A stretch of DNA of 64,000 nucleotides from Streptomyces sp. SLBN-118 (GCF_006715635.1 NZ_VFNP01000002.1:1922001-1986000), one strand, 5' to 3'. Positions 9,772 through 19,509 are shown, counted from the stretch's first letter. Numbers and translations: made by a program. Notes: a model not told the origin generated them from the letters alone.

Positions 9772-10671
9772 ATGCGTATCGCGGTCACCGGTTCCACCGG
9801 ACTCATCGGCAGGGCACTCGTACGCTCGCTGCGCTCGGACGGGCACGAGGTGGTGTGCCTGGTGCGCCGCCCACCGCAGGCCGGGGACGAGGTGGAGTGG
9901 GACCCCGGGCGGCAGTACGTCGACGTGGCGGGACTCGTCGGCTGCGAGGGCGTCGTGCATCTCGCGGGCGCCGGGATCGGCGACCACCGCTGGACCGACG
10001 CGTACCGCAAGGAGATCAGGGACAGCCGCGTGCTGGGCACGGCCGCCGTCGCGGAGGCCCTGGCCTCGCTGGCCGAGCCGCCACGGGTGCTGGTCTGCGG
10101 CAGCGCGATCGGTTATTACGGCGACACCGGGGGCCGCGCGGTGGACGAGAGCGCGCCCCCGGGCGACGGATTTCTGCCAAACACGGTCGTGGAGTGGGAA
10201 GAGGCGGCGGCCGCGGCACAGGAGGCGGGCATCCGGACTGCCTTCGCCCGCACCGGACTTGTGGTCTCACGCAAGGGTGGGGCCTGGGGCCGGATGTTCC
10301 CGCTGTTCAAGGCCGGTCTCGGCGGGCGGCTCGGCAACGGCAGGCAGTACTGGAGCTTCATCTCGCTGCACGACGAGGTCGCCGCACTGCGGCACCTCCT
10401 CGATACGGAGTCGCTGTCCGGGCCGTTCAACCTCACGGCCCCTGACCCGGTCACCAACCGGGAGGTCACGGCGGCGATGGGCCGCGCGCTGCACCGTCCG
10501 ACGCTCTTCGCGGTCCCGGCCCCCGCACTGCGGATCGCGCTCGGAGAACTGACCGGCGACATCCTGACCAGCGCCCGGGTGCTGCCGACCCGGCTGCTGG
10601 AGTCGGGCTTCACGTTCGCCTTCCCGGGCATCGACGAGGCGATCGGCGCGGCCGTGCACGCGTCCGCCTGA
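9772..10671 (+). CDS. TIGR01777 family NAD(P)-binding epimerase/oxidoreductase
   Basis: 299-residue extended-SDR protein: the N-terminal TGSTGLIG is the NAD(P) loop, SAIGYYG contains the region of the active-site Tyr, and a C-terminal DUF1731-type segment (GELTGDILTSARVLP) is characteristic of this family. The start at 9772 is chosen because homology begins at MRIAVTGSTG. The exact reaction is not established. In M. tuberculosis the counterpart lies between the DlaT E2 gene and lipB, the same relative position as here, so it belongs to the conserved core block. Confidence 0.9.
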   Translation: MRIAVTGSTGLIGRALVRSLRSDGHEVVCLVRRPPQAGDEVEWDPGRQYVDVAGLVGCEGVVHLAGAGIGDHRWTDAYRKEIRDSRVLGTAAVAEALASLAEPPRVLVCGSAIGYYGDTGGRAVDESAPPGDGFLPNTVVEWEEAAAAAQEAGIRTAFARTGLVVSRKGGAWGRMFPLFKAGLGGRLGNGRQYWSFISLHDEVAALRHLLDTESLSGPFNLTAPDPVTNREVTAAMGRALHRPTLFAVPAPALRIALGELTGDILTSARVLPTRLLESGFTFAFPGIDEAIGAAVHASA

Positions 10672-10877
10672 GCTTCGGGCCCGGGGGAGCGCGGGGCGGG
10701 AGCCCGAGGGCGGCGCTTCCTTGAAGGACGCGTGCGCCCCCGCGCACCGGTGCTCCACCGCATGCGCGACTCCCGGTTCGGCCACCCCTGCCTACTCTCG
10801 GGCGAAACTCGGGTATTCCTCGGGCCTGTTGGGGGCATGAGCCTCCCACCAGCCGCGCCGACCTCGGGGAGGGGCAC

Positions 10878-12224
10878 GTGCTCAGCACCGCTCATCATGC
10901 GGACGTCGTCATCGTCGGGGCCGGAATCGCCGGTCTCTCGGCGGCTCATCAACTGACCGCCGCAGGCATCACGGTCAGTGTTCTGGAAGCCGCCCCCGAG
11001 GTGGGCGGCCGGATGGCCACCGAGGAGCTCGACGGATTCCGGCTCGACCGCATCGGCCAGTTGCTCAACACCTCGTATCCCGCACTGCGCCGTACGGGCG
11101 GGCTCGGGGACGTCGTCCTGCGGCCCTTCTCGCCCGGTGTGCTCGTACACAGCGGAGGACGGCTGCAGCGCACCGGTGAAGTGGTCCCGCGGACCGGTGA
11201 ACCAGGGGGCGCGCGGTGGGGGTCTCCTCACGCCCTGCGGGGCGTAGGGGGAGCATTCACTGTCGCGCGCGCCCTCGCGAGCGCCCCCAGGCCCCTGGAC
11301 CAGGCGCGCCTCGGCGCGTCCCTGGCCAGACTCGCGGCCACCTCGGTGGAGCGCCTGCTCACCCGCCCCGAGCGAGCCACGGCGGGCTCGCTCTTCGCCC
11401 GCGGACTGCCCGCGCGTACGGTCCACGGCTTCCTGCGACCGCTGCTCTCCACGCTCCTGTGCGACCCGGCGCTGATCACCTCCAGCCGGTGCGCCGATCT
11501 GGCGCTGCGAGGTTTCGCACGCGGCCTGATGTGTGTGCCCGAGGGCGGCGCCGCGGCCCTGCCCCGGCAGCTTGCGGCCGCCCTGCCGCCCGGCACCGTC
11601 CACACGAACATCCGCGTCGGCGACGCCTCCATCAGCCGGGTCAGAACCCAGGAATACGGCGAACTCCGCTGCCGCGCCCTGCTGCTGGCCACCGGCGCCC
11701 GTGCGGCCGCCGAACTGCTGCCGGGCCTGCGGGTGCCGCCCTTCCACCCGGTGACGGTGCTGCACCACACCGCGCCCAGAGCCCCGCTCGCAGACCCGGC
11801 CCTCGTCCTGGACGCGGACCGAGGCGGACCCGTTTCACACACCGCCGTCATGAGCGAGGTCGACCCCTCGCGCGCACCGGCAGGCCGGGTGCTGATCTCC
11901 TCGACGGTGCTGGGCGCTCCCCCGCCGTATCTGGACCGCAGGGTCCGCGCGCACCTCGCCACGCTCTACGGCACGCCCACCGACGACTGGGAACTCCTGT
12001 CGGTCCACCACGACCCGGAGGCGGTCCCGGCGATGCCCCCACCGCACGACCTGCGCCGCCCCGTGCGACTGCTGTCGGGCCTGTACGTCTGCGGGGACCA
12101 CCGGGACACGAGCACGGTGCAGGGGGCGCTGTTCTCGGGCAGAAGGGCGGCGGAGGCGATCCTGCGCGACTTCGGCGTCCAGTCACCACGGGAGGAGGCG
12201 GCCGCGCTCCCGGCGGCCGCGTAG
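10878..12224 (+). CDS. FAD-dependent amine-oxidase/phytoene-desaturase-like oxidoreductase
   Basis: 448-residue flavoprotein. The N-terminal dinucleotide-binding motif VVIVGAGIAGLSAA is followed by the ExxxxxGGR flavin motif (EAAPEVGGRMAT), and the C-terminal YVCGDH segment binds the FAD ribityl chain. This is the NAD(P)/FAD-dependent oxidoreductase pattern shared by amine oxidases and carotenoid desaturases. No transmembrane segment or export signal is seen. GTG start behind GGGGAGGGG. It stands alone between a 206-bp gap with nothing recognisable and the dispersed-repeat region. Confidence 0.87.
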   Translation: MLSTAHHADVVIVGAGIAGLSAAHQLTAAGITVSVLEAAPEVGGRMATEELDGFRLDRIGQLLNTSYPALRRTGGLGDVVLRPFSPGVLVHSGGRLQRTGEVVPRTGEPGGARWGSPHALRGVGGAFTVARALASAPRPLDQARLGASLARLAATSVERLLTRPERATAGSLFARGLPARTVHGFLRPLLSTLLCDPALITSSRCADLALRGFARGLMCVPEGGAAALPRQLAAALPPGTVHTNIRVGDASISRVRTQEYGELRCRALLLATGARAAAELLPGLRVPPFHPVTVLHHTAPRAPLADPALVLDADRGGPVSHTAVMSEVDPSRAPAGRVLISSTVLGAPPPYLDRRVRAHLATLYGTPTDDWELLSVHHDPEAVPAMPPPHDLRRPVRLLSGLYVCGDHRDTSTVQGALFSGRRAAEAILRDFGVQSPREEAAALPAAA

Positions 12225-12326
12225 CCCTGGCGTCCGGGGGGACACTCTGGGGCTCCGCCCCGGACCCTGCGCGGGGGCTCCGGCCCCGAACCCCCCGGCC
12301 TCAATGGCCGCGGGGCCGAGTTCTCC

Positions 12327-12421
12327 CGCCGGTCGGCCTGAATCCTCAGGCCGACCGGCGGATATTCAGCCCGTCCGGCGTTGAGGACATGCGGCCGAAG
12401 GTCGTATACGGGGTCTGGGGC
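12327..12421. repeat. Streptomyces-type dispersed intergenic element with hairpin
   Basis: The 275-bp gap holds a perfect 13-bp inverted repeat (12327-12339 and 12348-12360) followed by a 55-bp segment (12367-12421) containing CAGCCCGTCCGGCGTT, GAGGACATGCGGCCGAAGG and ATACGGGGTCTGGGG. The 55-bp segment recurs almost exactly on the opposite strand at 58441-58496 and in degraded form near 3557-3609. It sits between converging genes and may act as a terminator. The origin of the element is unknown. Confidence 0.75.
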
Positions 12422-12499
12422 TTACCCCTGGCTCGGGATGGGCGTACCTCCCCGGCCACCAGGCCGTAGGAGGGGGCGGGGCCCGGCGGGGACCCCGAC

Positions 12500-13945
12500 C
12501 TAGCCCAGCGCAGCGACCCGGTCGCGATAGTTCCGAACTGCCGCCGCGTCCCGGTACGGCTCCAGCCGGCGCTCGAAGTCCCGTACGTACTCCACCGCCC
12601 GCGCCGACCGCATCTCCGACGCCTGCAGCGCCGCCTCCGCTCCCAGCGCGCACGCCTGGTCCAGTTCCCCCAGCCCGAGCCGGGAGCACGCGAGCACCAC
12701 CCGGCAGAAGAGGCGGCTGCGCGCGTACGCCGGCGCGCGCAGCTGAAGCGAGCGTTCGGCGTGCTGCACCGCCGAGCGGTACTGCTGCAGATCCCGGTGG
12801 CAGTGCCCGAACTCGTCCGCGAGCTGCGCCTCGTCGAAGAAGCGTGCCCACTGCGGCACATCGTCCCCCGGCCGCGCCGTCTCCAGTGCCCGCTCGGCCC
12901 GCACCAGCGCGGCAGTGCACGCCCGGACCTCGCCGAGCACCCCGTGCCCCCGCGCCTCCACGGCGTACAGAAGCGCCTGCACGATCGGCGGCGCCGATGA
13001 GCCCACGCCCTGCTGGGCGACGCGCGTCAGCTGGACCGCCTCGCGCCCGTGCCCGAGGTAGACCGCCTGGCGGCTCATGGTGACCAGCACATACGAGCCG
13101 TACGCCCGGTCGCCCGCGGCCTGGGCGAGCCGCAGCGCCTGGACGAAGTAGCGCTGGGCGAGCCCGTGCGCCGCGATGTCGTACGAGGTCCAGCCGGCCA
13201 GCCGCGTCAGATCCGCGGCCGCGGCGAACAGCCGCCGACCGGTCGCCTCCCCGTACGTGCCGCGCAGCATCGGCTCGGCCTCGTGCTCCAGATAGCGCAC
13301 CAGGGCCTGGCGGGCGTGCCCGCCGCCGTAGGCGTGGTCGAGGCTGCGGAAGAGCTCGCCGACCGAGCGCAGCGCCGCGATGTCGCCGCCGGAGACCTTC
13401 TGGCCGGGCCCCCGGTCGGTGCCCCGCTGGCGGGGCACCGAGACGCGGCCCTGCTGGGGAACACGGGGCGTGCCGTTCTGCACGGCTTCCCCGCGGCTCA
13501 CCCGCTCGTCGGCCCGGCCGATCAGCCAGTCCCGGCTGGGCACCACCAGACCGGCCGGGGTGAAGGCGATCTTCCGCAGTTCCGCATGGCTGCCGGAGTC
13601 CTTGCGCCACAGCCCGCCGACGATGTCCACGGCCTCTTCGGGGGTGGACGCGAACTCCAGACCGGCGTAGACGGGGGCGCAGGCGTCAAGGCCGAGGTCC
13701 TGTGCCGACAGCCGGCGGCCCAGCCGCCGTGTGAACACCTCGGCGATCAGCGCGGGCGTCGTACCGCGCGGCTGCTGTCCGCGCAGCCAGCGGGTCACGG
13801 ACGTCTTGTCGTAGCGCAGATCGAGGCCGTGCTCGAGGCCGAGCTGGTCCACCCGGCGGGCGAGTCCTGCGTTGGAGAATCCGGCTTCTGCGATCAGCGC
13901 GGCGAGCTGTCGGTTGGGGATGCGCTGCGGGGGTCGTTCCGTCAT
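12500..13945 (-). CDS. Large HTH (XRE-like) regulator with TPR-like C-terminal region
   Basis: 481 residues. The N-terminal HTH (residues about 8-70: IPNRQLAALIAEAGFSNAGLARRV, then TSVTRWLRGQQPRG) is followed by about 350 residues rich in Ala-containing helix pairs that resemble degenerate TPRs (for example AERALETARPGDDVPQWARF and HCHRDLQQYRSAVQHAERSL). This architecture is a common Streptomyces family of pleiotropic regulators. The start at 13945 is used because the conserved HTH begins there; an upstream in-frame extension to 14098 has no family support. It is divergent from lipB. Confidence 0.85.
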   Translation of the reverse strand: MTERPPQRIPNRQLAALIAEAGFSNAGLARRVDQLGLEHGLDLRYDKTSVTRWLRGQQPRGTTPALIAEVFTRRLGRRLSAQDLGLDACAPVYAGLEFASTPEEAVDIVGGLWRKDSGSHAELRKIAFTPAGLVVPSRDWLIGRADERVSRGEAVQNGTPRVPQQGRVSVPRQRGTDRGPGQKVSGGDIAALRSVGELFRSLDHAYGGGHARQALVRYLEHEAEPMLRGTYGEATGRRLFAAAADLTRLAGWTSYDIAAHGLAQRYFVQALRLAQAAGDRAYGSYVLVTMSRQAVYLGHGREAVQLTRVAQQGVGSSAPPIVQALLYAVEARGHGVLGEVRACTAALVRAERALETARPGDDVPQWARFFDEAQLADEFGHCHRDLQQYRSAVQHAERSLQLRAPAYARSRLFCRVVLACSRLGLGELDQACALGAEAALQASEMRSARAVEYVRDFERRLEPYRDAAAVRNYRDRVAALG

Positions 13946-14183
13946 CAGCTGTGCGGTCTCCTGCCTTCCGGGCCGAGAGCAGCCCTCATGGAACGGCGCG
14001 AATTTAGCGGCCCTTCCCGCCTGTACCGCCACCTTCGCTTCACATTCATCCGATCGTGTGAGGATTGAGGTCGTCCCTGACGGACATCCGGCGAACATCC
14101 CTGCCCGGCCGCTTTCCCGAGGGCCGCCGTACAGTGGCTGGGGCGTGATGAGTGCACGCTGAAGGTTCTAGGGAGGCACAGCC

Positions 14184-15011
14184 GTGAGTGAGCTGCGGTT
14201 CGTCCATCTGGGGTTCGGCGACGAAGCCGTCGAGTACCAGGAGGCGTGGCAGAAGCAGCGCGAGGTCCACGCCGCCCGCTTCGCCGACGAGATCGAGGAC
14301 ACCTGTCTGCTGCTCGAGCACCCGCCGGTGTATACGGCCGGGCGGCGTACGCACGACAGTGAGCGACCGCTCGACGGCACTCCCGTCGTCGACGTCGACC
14401 GCGGCGGCAAGATCACCTGGCACGGCCCCGGCCAGCTGGTGGGCTATCCGATCCTCAAACTGCCGCGTCCGGTGGATGTCGTCGCGCACGTCCGCAGGCT
14501 GGAGGACGCACTGATCCGCACCTGTGCGGAGTTCGGCGTGGAGACCAGCCGGGTCGAGGGCCGCAGCGGCGTCTGGATGCTAGGCGACCCGGTCGAGGAG
14601 CGCCCGGCGATCGGCGGACTCGCGCTCGACTTCGACCCGCGGCTCCAGGACGACGAGTTCGACCCGCGGCTGAACGGCCCGGAGTACGCGCCGTCCAACG
14701 CGGGCCAGCGCCGCGAGGACCGCAAGCTCGCGGCCATCGGCATCCGTATCGCCAAGGGCGTCTCGATGCACGGCTTCGCGCTCAACGTGAACCCGGACAA
14801 CACCTGGTTCGACCGGATCGTGCCGTGCGGGATCCGGGACGCGGGCGTGGCCTCGCTGGCAGGCGAGCTGGGCCGCGACATCACCATCGCGGAGGTGCTC
14901 CCCGTACTGGAGCGGCATCTGCGCGAGGTGCTGGAGCAGGCGGACCTCAAGCCGCGCGAGATCGTGCGCGAGGCGGAGAAGCCGCGCATTCCTCAGACGG
15001 CGACCGTCTGA
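14184..15011 (+). CDS. lipB: Octanoyl-[ACP]:protein N-octanoyltransferase
   Basis: Transfers octanoyl groups from acyl carrier protein to the lipoyl domains, the first step of lipoate assembly. The family signature [18 protein letters not shown] is present, as are the GIGIR-type motif ([21 protein letters not shown]) and the catalytic Cys in the PCGIRDAGV segment with its Lys partner nearby. It is 275 residues, slightly longer than E. coli LipB because of a C-terminal tail. GTG start behind GGGAGG. lipA follows 102 bp later, and the substrates (E2 lipoyl domains) are encoded at the left end of the window. Confidence 0.97.
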   Translation: MSELRFVHLGFGDEAVEYQEAWQKQREVHAARFADEIEDTCLLLEHPPVYTAGRRTHDSERPLDGTPVVDVDRGGKITWHGPGQLVGYPILKLPRPVDVVAHVRRLEDALIRTCAEFGVETSRVEGRSGVWMLGDPVEERPAIGGLALDFDPRLQDDEFDPRLNGPEYAPSNAGQRREDRKLAAIGIRIAKGVSMHGFALNVNPDNTWFDRIVPCGIRDAGVASLAGELGRDITIAEVLPVLERHLREVLEQADLKPREIVREAEKPRIPQTATV

Positions 15012-15113
15012 GGAATGCGGCCGTCCGGCCGCAGGTTGGCCAGACGTAAGGCCGTACGAATAACGGGCGTACCCTGGTGTTCGCCGAAGAATCGAAGCTG
15101 TAGGGAGCCGGTC

Positions 15114-16082
15114 GTGTCCGCAGTCGCACCCGACGGACGCAAGATGCTGCGCCTGGAGGTCAGGAACAGCCAGACCCCCATCGAGCGCAAGCCCGAGTGG
15201 ATCAAGACCCGGGCGAAAATGGGCCCCGAGTACACGCAGATGCAGAAGCTCGTGAAGAGCGAGGGTCTGCACACCGTGTGCCAGGAAGCCGGCTGTCCGA
15301 ACATCTACGAATGCTGGGAGGACCGCGAGGCGACCTTCCTCATCGGCGGCGACCAGTGCACCCGGCGCTGCGACTTCTGCCAGATCGACACGGGCAAGCC
15401 GCAGGCGCTTGACCGTGACGAGCCGCGCCGGGTGGGCGAGTCCGTCGTCACGATGGACCTGAACTACGCCACCATCACCGGCGTCGCGCGCGACGACCTG
15501 GAGGACGGCGGCGCCTGGCTGTACGCGGAGACCGTGCGCCAGATCCACTCGATGACCTCGGAGCGCGAGGCCGGCCGCACCAAGGTCGAGCTCCTCATCC
15601 CCGACTTCAACGCGGTGCCCGAGCAGCTGGCCGAGGTCTTCTCCTCGCGGCCCGAGGTGCTCGCCCACAATGTCGAGACCGTGCCGCGGATCTTCAAGCG
15701 GATCCGCCCCGGTTTCCGCTACGAGCGCTCCCTCGAGGTCATCACGCGCGCCCGCGAGGCCGGCCTGGTGACCAAGTCGAACCTCATCCTGGGCATGGGC
15801 GAGGAGCGCGAGGAGGTCAGCGAGGCACTGCGGCACCTGCACGACGCGGGCTGCGAGCTGATCACGATCACGCAGTATCTGCGTCCTTCCGTGCGGCACC
15901 ACCCGGTCGAGCGCTGGGTGAAGCCGCACGAGTTCGTGGAGCTGATGGAGGAGGCCGAGGAGATCGGCTTCTCCGGTGTGATGTCGGGCCCGCTGGTCCG
16001 TTCCTCGTACCGCGCGGGACGGCTGTACCAGCAGGCGATGGAGCGGCGCGGCGAGGCAGTGACCGCATCACAGACTGTGTGA
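15114..16082 (+). CDS. lipA: Lipoyl synthase (radical SAM)
   Basis: 322 residues. It inserts two sulfurs into protein-bound octanoyl chains. Both Fe-S clusters are visible: the auxiliary cluster C-x4-C-x5-C ([12 protein letters not shown]) and the radical SAM C-x3-C-x2-C (CTRRCDFC). The C-terminal RSSY segment contributes the serine ligand to the auxiliary cluster. The GTG at 15114, behind TAGGGAG, is chosen; the frame is open upstream but homology begins here. Placed after lipB, it completes the lipoylation pathway for the window's own dehydrogenases. Confidence 0.97.
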   Translation: MSAVAPDGRKMLRLEVRNSQTPIERKPEWIKTRAKMGPEYTQMQKLVKSEGLHTVCQEAGCPNIYECWEDREATFLIGGDQCTRRCDFCQIDTGKPQALDRDEPRRVGESVVTMDLNYATITGVARDDLEDGGAWLYAETVRQIHSMTSEREAGRTKVELLIPDFNAVPEQLAEVFSSRPEVLAHNVETVPRIFKRIRPGFRYERSLEVITRAREAGLVTKSNLILGMGEEREEVSEALRHLHDAGCELITITQYLRPSVRHHPVERWVKPHEFVELMEEAEEIGFSGVMSGPLVRSSYRAGRLYQQAMERRGEAVTASQTV

Positions 16083-16125
16083 ATTCAGGCACAAGCAACT
16101 ACCGCCGAGTAACGGCGAGTTGGGC

Positions 16126-16178
16126 GCGGCCCGTACTCCCCCGCAGGTCGGGGCGGTGTACGGGCCGCGTCAGTTTTT
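16126..16178 (+). terminator. Rho-independent terminator after lipA
   Basis: 11-bp perfect stem (16126-16136 and 16158-16168) followed by CAGTTTTT. A T-run is unusual for Streptomyces, so this is a convincing terminator. Confidence 0.85.
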
Positions 16179-16203
16179 GCGGCACGAGCGTAAACGTTTC
16201 ATC

Positions 16204-16238
16204 GGTGTTTGACCCCGGGGTCACGCCCTGGTAACACC
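16204..16238 (+). promoter_or_regulatory. Nested palindromes, candidate operator upstream of the 72-residue gene
   Basis: A perfect 14-bp palindrome TGACCCCGGGGTCA (16210-16223) sits inside a wider inverted repeat GGTGTT (16204-16209) / AACACC (16233-16238), just after a GTAAACGTTTC patch. It lies about 125 bp before the ATG at 16364 and after the lipA terminator, so it probably belongs to the promoter of the small gene. The binding protein is unknown. Confidence 0.4.
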
Positions 16239-16363
16239 AATCAGTGATGCTGGCTCTACGCACAGCACACACCCCCCGATTCACCCAGCACGCACCGCCT
16301 CCCCGATGCACCCCCCGCACCGTCCGCTCCACGTCGATCCTCACCCCGAGGGGGACCCTCATC

Positions 16364-16582
16364 ATGCAGGCCGCGCCGGTTCGTCCCGTACGCGCAAACG
16401 CCATCCCGTCCGTCACCGATGCTCTGCGCGCCATGGAGTCGCTGCTCATGCGCAGCGGGCAGCGCACCGCCCGCAGGAACGCCTGGACCGCCGTCCTGGA
16501 AGACCGGCGCAGGGCCAAGGACCGGGTCGAGGCGCAGGATGTACTGGAGGCCGTGGCGGGGCGCACTTCCTCGGCCACGTAA
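16364..16582 (+). CDS. Small 72-residue protein of unknown function
   Basis: The ATG at 16364 sits behind a GAGGGGGA ribosome site. The product is a soluble basic protein with a short disordered start and a predicted helical body rich in Arg and Ala (SVTDALRAMESLLMRSG, then RRNAWTAVLEDRRRAKDRVEA). There are no cysteines and no signal peptide. It precedes the DUF4191 gene by 10 bp, so translation is likely coupled, and the two may share the operator upstream. The helix content and charge would suit a small partner protein, but no function can be assigned. Confidence 0.75.
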   Translation: MQAAPVRPVRANAIPSVTDALRAMESLLMRSGQRTARRNAWTAVLEDRRRAKDRVEAQDVLEAVAGRTSSAT

Positions 16583-16592
16583 ACTTCCAGTC

Positions 16593-17300
16593 ATGGCGAG
16601 GAAGGCAAACTCAGACGGCGCTGACGCCGCTGCGAACCCCGGGCGACTGAAGCAGATCGCCCTGACGTACAAGATGACCCGGAAGGCCGACTCAAAGGTC
16701 GGTCTTGTCGTCGCGGCTGTGGGAATCGTCACCTTCGGTGTCTTCCTCGCGATCGGTTTCTTGATCGACCACCCCGTATATCTGGGCATCCTCGGATTCC
16801 TGCTGGCGTTCCTCGCGATGGCGATCGTCTTCGGGCGCCGCGCCGAGCGGGCGGCGTTCGGGCAGATGGAGGGCCAGCCGGGCGCGGCGGCCGCGGTCCT
16901 GCAGAACGTGGGACGCGGCTGGACGACGACTCCCGCGGTTGCGATGAACCGCAGCCAGGACGTCGTGCACCGGGCCGTCGGCAAGGCCGGCATCGTGCTG
17001 GTGGCCGAGGGCAACCCGAACCGGCTGAAGACGCTGCTGTCGGCCGAGAAGAAGAAGATGGCGCGCATCGTGGTGGACGTGCCGGTGCACGACATCATCG
17101 TGGGCGACGGCGAGGGCCAGGTGCCGCTGAAGAAGGTGCGCACCACCATGCTGAAGCTGCCGCGCGTGCTCACCGGCCCGCAGGTCACGGCGGCGAACGA
17201 CCGTCTGCGTGCGATGGGCGACCTGATGAGCAACATGCCGCTGCCCAAGGGACCGATGCCGAAGGGCATGCGGATGCCGCGGGGCGGGAAGATGCGCTGA
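16593..17300 (+). CDS. DUF4191 integral membrane protein
   Basis: 235 residues. After a 30-residue N-terminal cytoplasmic segment (LKQIALTYKMTRKAD) come two adjacent transmembrane helices (about residues 37-60 and 65-82), then a soluble domain (about 90-200) and a Met/Pro/Lys-rich tail. This is the actinobacterial DUF4191 family, found next to lipA and glnA in mycobacteria too. No catalytic motif is visible. The start at 16593 is the first Met matching the family N-terminus. Confidence 0.9.
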   Translation: MARKANSDGADAAANPGRLKQIALTYKMTRKADSKVGLVVAAVGIVTFGVFLAIGFLIDHPVYLGILGFLLAFLAMAIVFGRRAERAAFGQMEGQPGAAAAVLQNVGRGWTTTPAVAMNRSQDVVHRAVGKAGIVLVAEGNPNRLKTLLSAEKKKMARIVVDVPVHDIIVGDGEGQVPLKKVRTTMLKLPRVLTGPQVTAANDRLRAMGDLMSNMPLPKGPMPKGMRMPRGGKMR

Positions 17301-17313
17301 CCCTCACGACAAA

Positions 17314-17348
17314 GGCGGTGGCCCGGGACCGAGTCCCGGGCCACCGCC
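17314..17348. terminator. Bidirectional hairpin between DUF4191 and RDD genes
   Basis: Perfect 16-bp inverted repeat (17314-17329 and 17333-17348) with a 3-nt loop between two convergent genes. Confidence 0.85.
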
Positions 17349-17386
17349 ATGTTCTTTGCGTATCCGCTCCAGATCCGCAGTCCGCT

Positions 17387-17854
17387 CTAGATCCGCACCT
17401 GAGCGGCGCGGGCGAGCCGGTCGTGAAGCCCCCGCCCGTCGCGGTCCCAGATCAGGGCCGGGATCGCGAGGCAGAGGAGCACGCTGCGCACCAGGACCCG
17501 GCCGGTCCCGAGCCGCCCGCCGTCCTCGGCGACGACGCGCAGTCCGAACAGCCGCTTGCCAGGGGTGAAGCCGACCGTACCGACGGTGAGCACGCTCAGT
17601 ACGAGAAAGACGCCGAGCGCCCAGTTCCCGGCGGCCTGCCGGTCACCACCGGCGAACAGTCCGTATGCGATCAGGAGGCACAGCCCCCAGTCGACGAAGA
17701 CAGCGCCGAAACGCCGCCCGAGAGGGGCGATGGAGCCCGGTCCGGCCTCCGGCAGGCCGAGCCGCTCACCCCGGTGACCGAAGTCCGCGCCCATGTCCTC
17801 GGCGGCCGCGCGCGGCCCGGACAGCCACGATCCGATTGCTTCCCTGTTGTCCAC
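17387..17854 (-). CDS. RDD family membrane protein
   Basis: 155 residues. After a short N-terminal segment comes the RDD signature: LGRRFGAVFVDW (Arg and Asp in TM1), a middle helix pair, the FTPGKRLFGLRVV loop, and a final WDRDGRGLHDRLA motif. Three to four membrane helices are expected. The transported substrate is uncertain; some RDD proteins act as Na+/H+ exchangers. GTG at 17854 is preferred over the longer open frame because family similarity begins near here. It is divergent from glnA, with the GlnR box in between. Confidence 0.85.
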   Translation of the reverse strand: MDNREAIGSWLSGPRAAAEDMGADFGHRGERLGLPEAGPGSIAPLGRRFGAVFVDWGLCLLIAYGLFAGGDRQAAGNWALGVFLVLSVLTVGTVGFTPGKRLFGLRVVAEDGGRLGTGRVLVRSVLLCLAIPALIWDRDGRGLHDRLARAAQVRI

Positions 17855-17949
17855 CCGACCACGGTACTGCGCCCGGTTTGGATCGCTTCGGTCCGGGTCC
17901 TCGACGAGCGTCCGACAGCCCGCGACGAGACTTCGGCGCCCCGGCCCGG

Positions 17950-17987
17950 TTAACTTGGGCGAAACAAATGGGTCATGCTTGAGAAAT
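17950..17987 (+). promoter_or_regulatory. GlnR box upstream of glnA
   Basis: The sequence reads TTAAC - 6 nt - GAAAC - 6 nt - GTCAT - 6 nt - GAAAT, that is a-site and b-site pentamers at exact 11-bp spacing as in the Streptomyces GlnR consensus (gTnAC-n6-GaAAC repeated). It lies about 100 bp before the glnA ATG. GlnR is the OmpR-type global nitrogen regulator and activates glnA when nitrogen is limiting. Confidence 0.85.
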
Positions 17988-18084
17988 CCGGCCTGCCTAA
18001 GGTCGGGTCCAGAGTGTGCCACCGCACTGGCCGCACGACGAGCTACCACCCCGCCCTCCCCGGGTCGGGAGTAGGAGGAGTTGG

Positions 18085-19494
18085 ATGTTCCAGAACGCCG
18101 ATGACGCCAAGAAGTTCATCGCGGACAACGACGTCAAGATGGTCGACGTCCGGTTCTGCGACCTTCCCGGCGTGATGCAGCACTTCACGATCCCGGCGAC
18201 GGCGTTCGACCCGTCCGACGAGCTGGCCTTCGACGGCTCGTCGATCCGCGGCTTCCAGGCGATCCACGAGTCGGACATGGCGCTGCGCGCGGACCTGTCG
18301 ACGGCGCGGCTCGACCCGTTCCGCAAGGACAAGACGCTCAACATCAACTTCTTCATCCATGACCCGATCACGGGCGAGCAGTACAGCCGTGACCCGCGCA
18401 ACATCGCGAAGAAGGCGGAGGCGTACCTCGCCTCCACCGGCATCGCCGACACCGCGTACTTCGGCCCGGAGGCCGAGTTCTACGTCTTCGACAGCGTGCG
18501 CTTCGCCACCACGGCGAACGAGGGCTTCTACCACATCGACTCCGAGGCGGGCGCCTGGAACACCGGTGCGCTGGAGGACAACCGCGGCTACAAGGTCCGC
18601 TACAAGGGCGGCTACTTCCCGGCCCCGCCGGTCGACCACTTCGCCGACCTGCGCGCCGAGATCTCCCTGGAGCTGGAGGCGTCCGGCCTTCAGGTCGAGC
18701 GCCAGCACCACGAGGTGGGCACCGCCGGCCAGGCCGAGATCAACTACAAGTTCAACACGCTGCTCGCCGCGGCCGACGACCTGATGCTCTTCAAGTACAT
18801 CGTGAAGAACGTCGCCTGGCGCAACGGCAAGACCGCGACCTTCATGCCGAAGCCGATCTTCGGCGACAATGGCTCGGGCATGCACGTCCACCAGTCGCTG
18901 TGGCAGGGCGGCGTCCCGCTCTTCTACGACGAGCAGGGCTACGCGGGCCTGTCGGACACCGCCCGCTACTACATCGGCGGCATCCTCAAGCACGCCCCGT
19001 CGCTGCTGGCCTTCACCAACCCGACGGTGAACTCCTACCACCGCCTGGTGCCCGGCTTCGAGGCCCCGGTCAACCTGGTGTACTCGCAGCGCAACCGCTC
19101 GGCTGCGATGCGTATCCCGATCACGGGCTCGAACCCGAAGGCCAAGCGCGTCGAGTTCCGCGCCCCGGACCCGTCCTCGAACCCGTACCTGGCGTTCTCG
19201 GCGCTGCTGCTGGCGGGCCTCGACGGCGTCAAGAACAAGATCGAGCCGGCGGAGCCGATCGACAAGGACCTCTACGAGCTCGCCCCCGACGAGCACGCGA
19301 GCGTCCCTCAGGTCCCGACCTCCCTCCCGGCGGTGCTCGAGGCGCTGGAGGCGGACAACGAGTACCTGCAGGCGGGCGGTGTCTTCACCTCCGACCTGAT
19401 CGAGACGTGGATCGACTACAAGCGGGCGCACGAGATCGCCCCGATCCAGCTGCGCCCGCACCCGCACGAGTTCGAGCTCTACTTCGACATCTAA
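18085..19494 (+). CDS. glnA: Glutamine synthetase type I
   Basis: 469-residue dodecameric ATP-dependent enzyme condensing glutamate and ammonia. The GS signature FDGSSIRGF is near the N-terminus, the ATP-binding loop is [16 protein letters not shown], and the adenylylation segment KDLYELAP places the target Tyr exactly at residue 397, so activity should be controlled by GlnE-type adenylylation. The ATG at 18085 follows TAGGAGGAG; the frame extends upstream but this is the family start. Transcription is expected from the GlnR-box promoter. Confidence 0.98.
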   Translation: MFQNADDAKKFIADNDVKMVDVRFCDLPGVMQHFTIPATAFDPSDELAFDGSSIRGFQAIHESDMALRADLSTARLDPFRKDKTLNINFFIHDPITGEQYSRDPRNIAKKAEAYLASTGIADTAYFGPEAEFYVFDSVRFATTANEGFYHIDSEAGAWNTGALEDNRGYKVRYKGGYFPAPPVDHFADLRAEISLELEASGLQVERQHHEVGTAGQAEINYKFNTLLAAADDLMLFKYIVKNVAWRNGKTATFMPKPIFGDNGSGMHVHQSLWQGGVPLFYDEQGYAGLSDTARYYIGGILKHAPSLLAFTNPTVNSYHRLVPGFEAPVNLVYSQRNRSAAMRIPITGSNPKAKRVEFRAPDPSSNPYLAFSALLLAGLDGVKNKIEPAEPIDKDLYELAPDEHASVPQVPTSLPAVLEALEADNEYLQAGGVFTSDLIETWIDYKRAHEIAPIQLRPHPHEFELYFDI

Positions 19495-19509
19495 AAACGC
19501 CGCAGGTCG

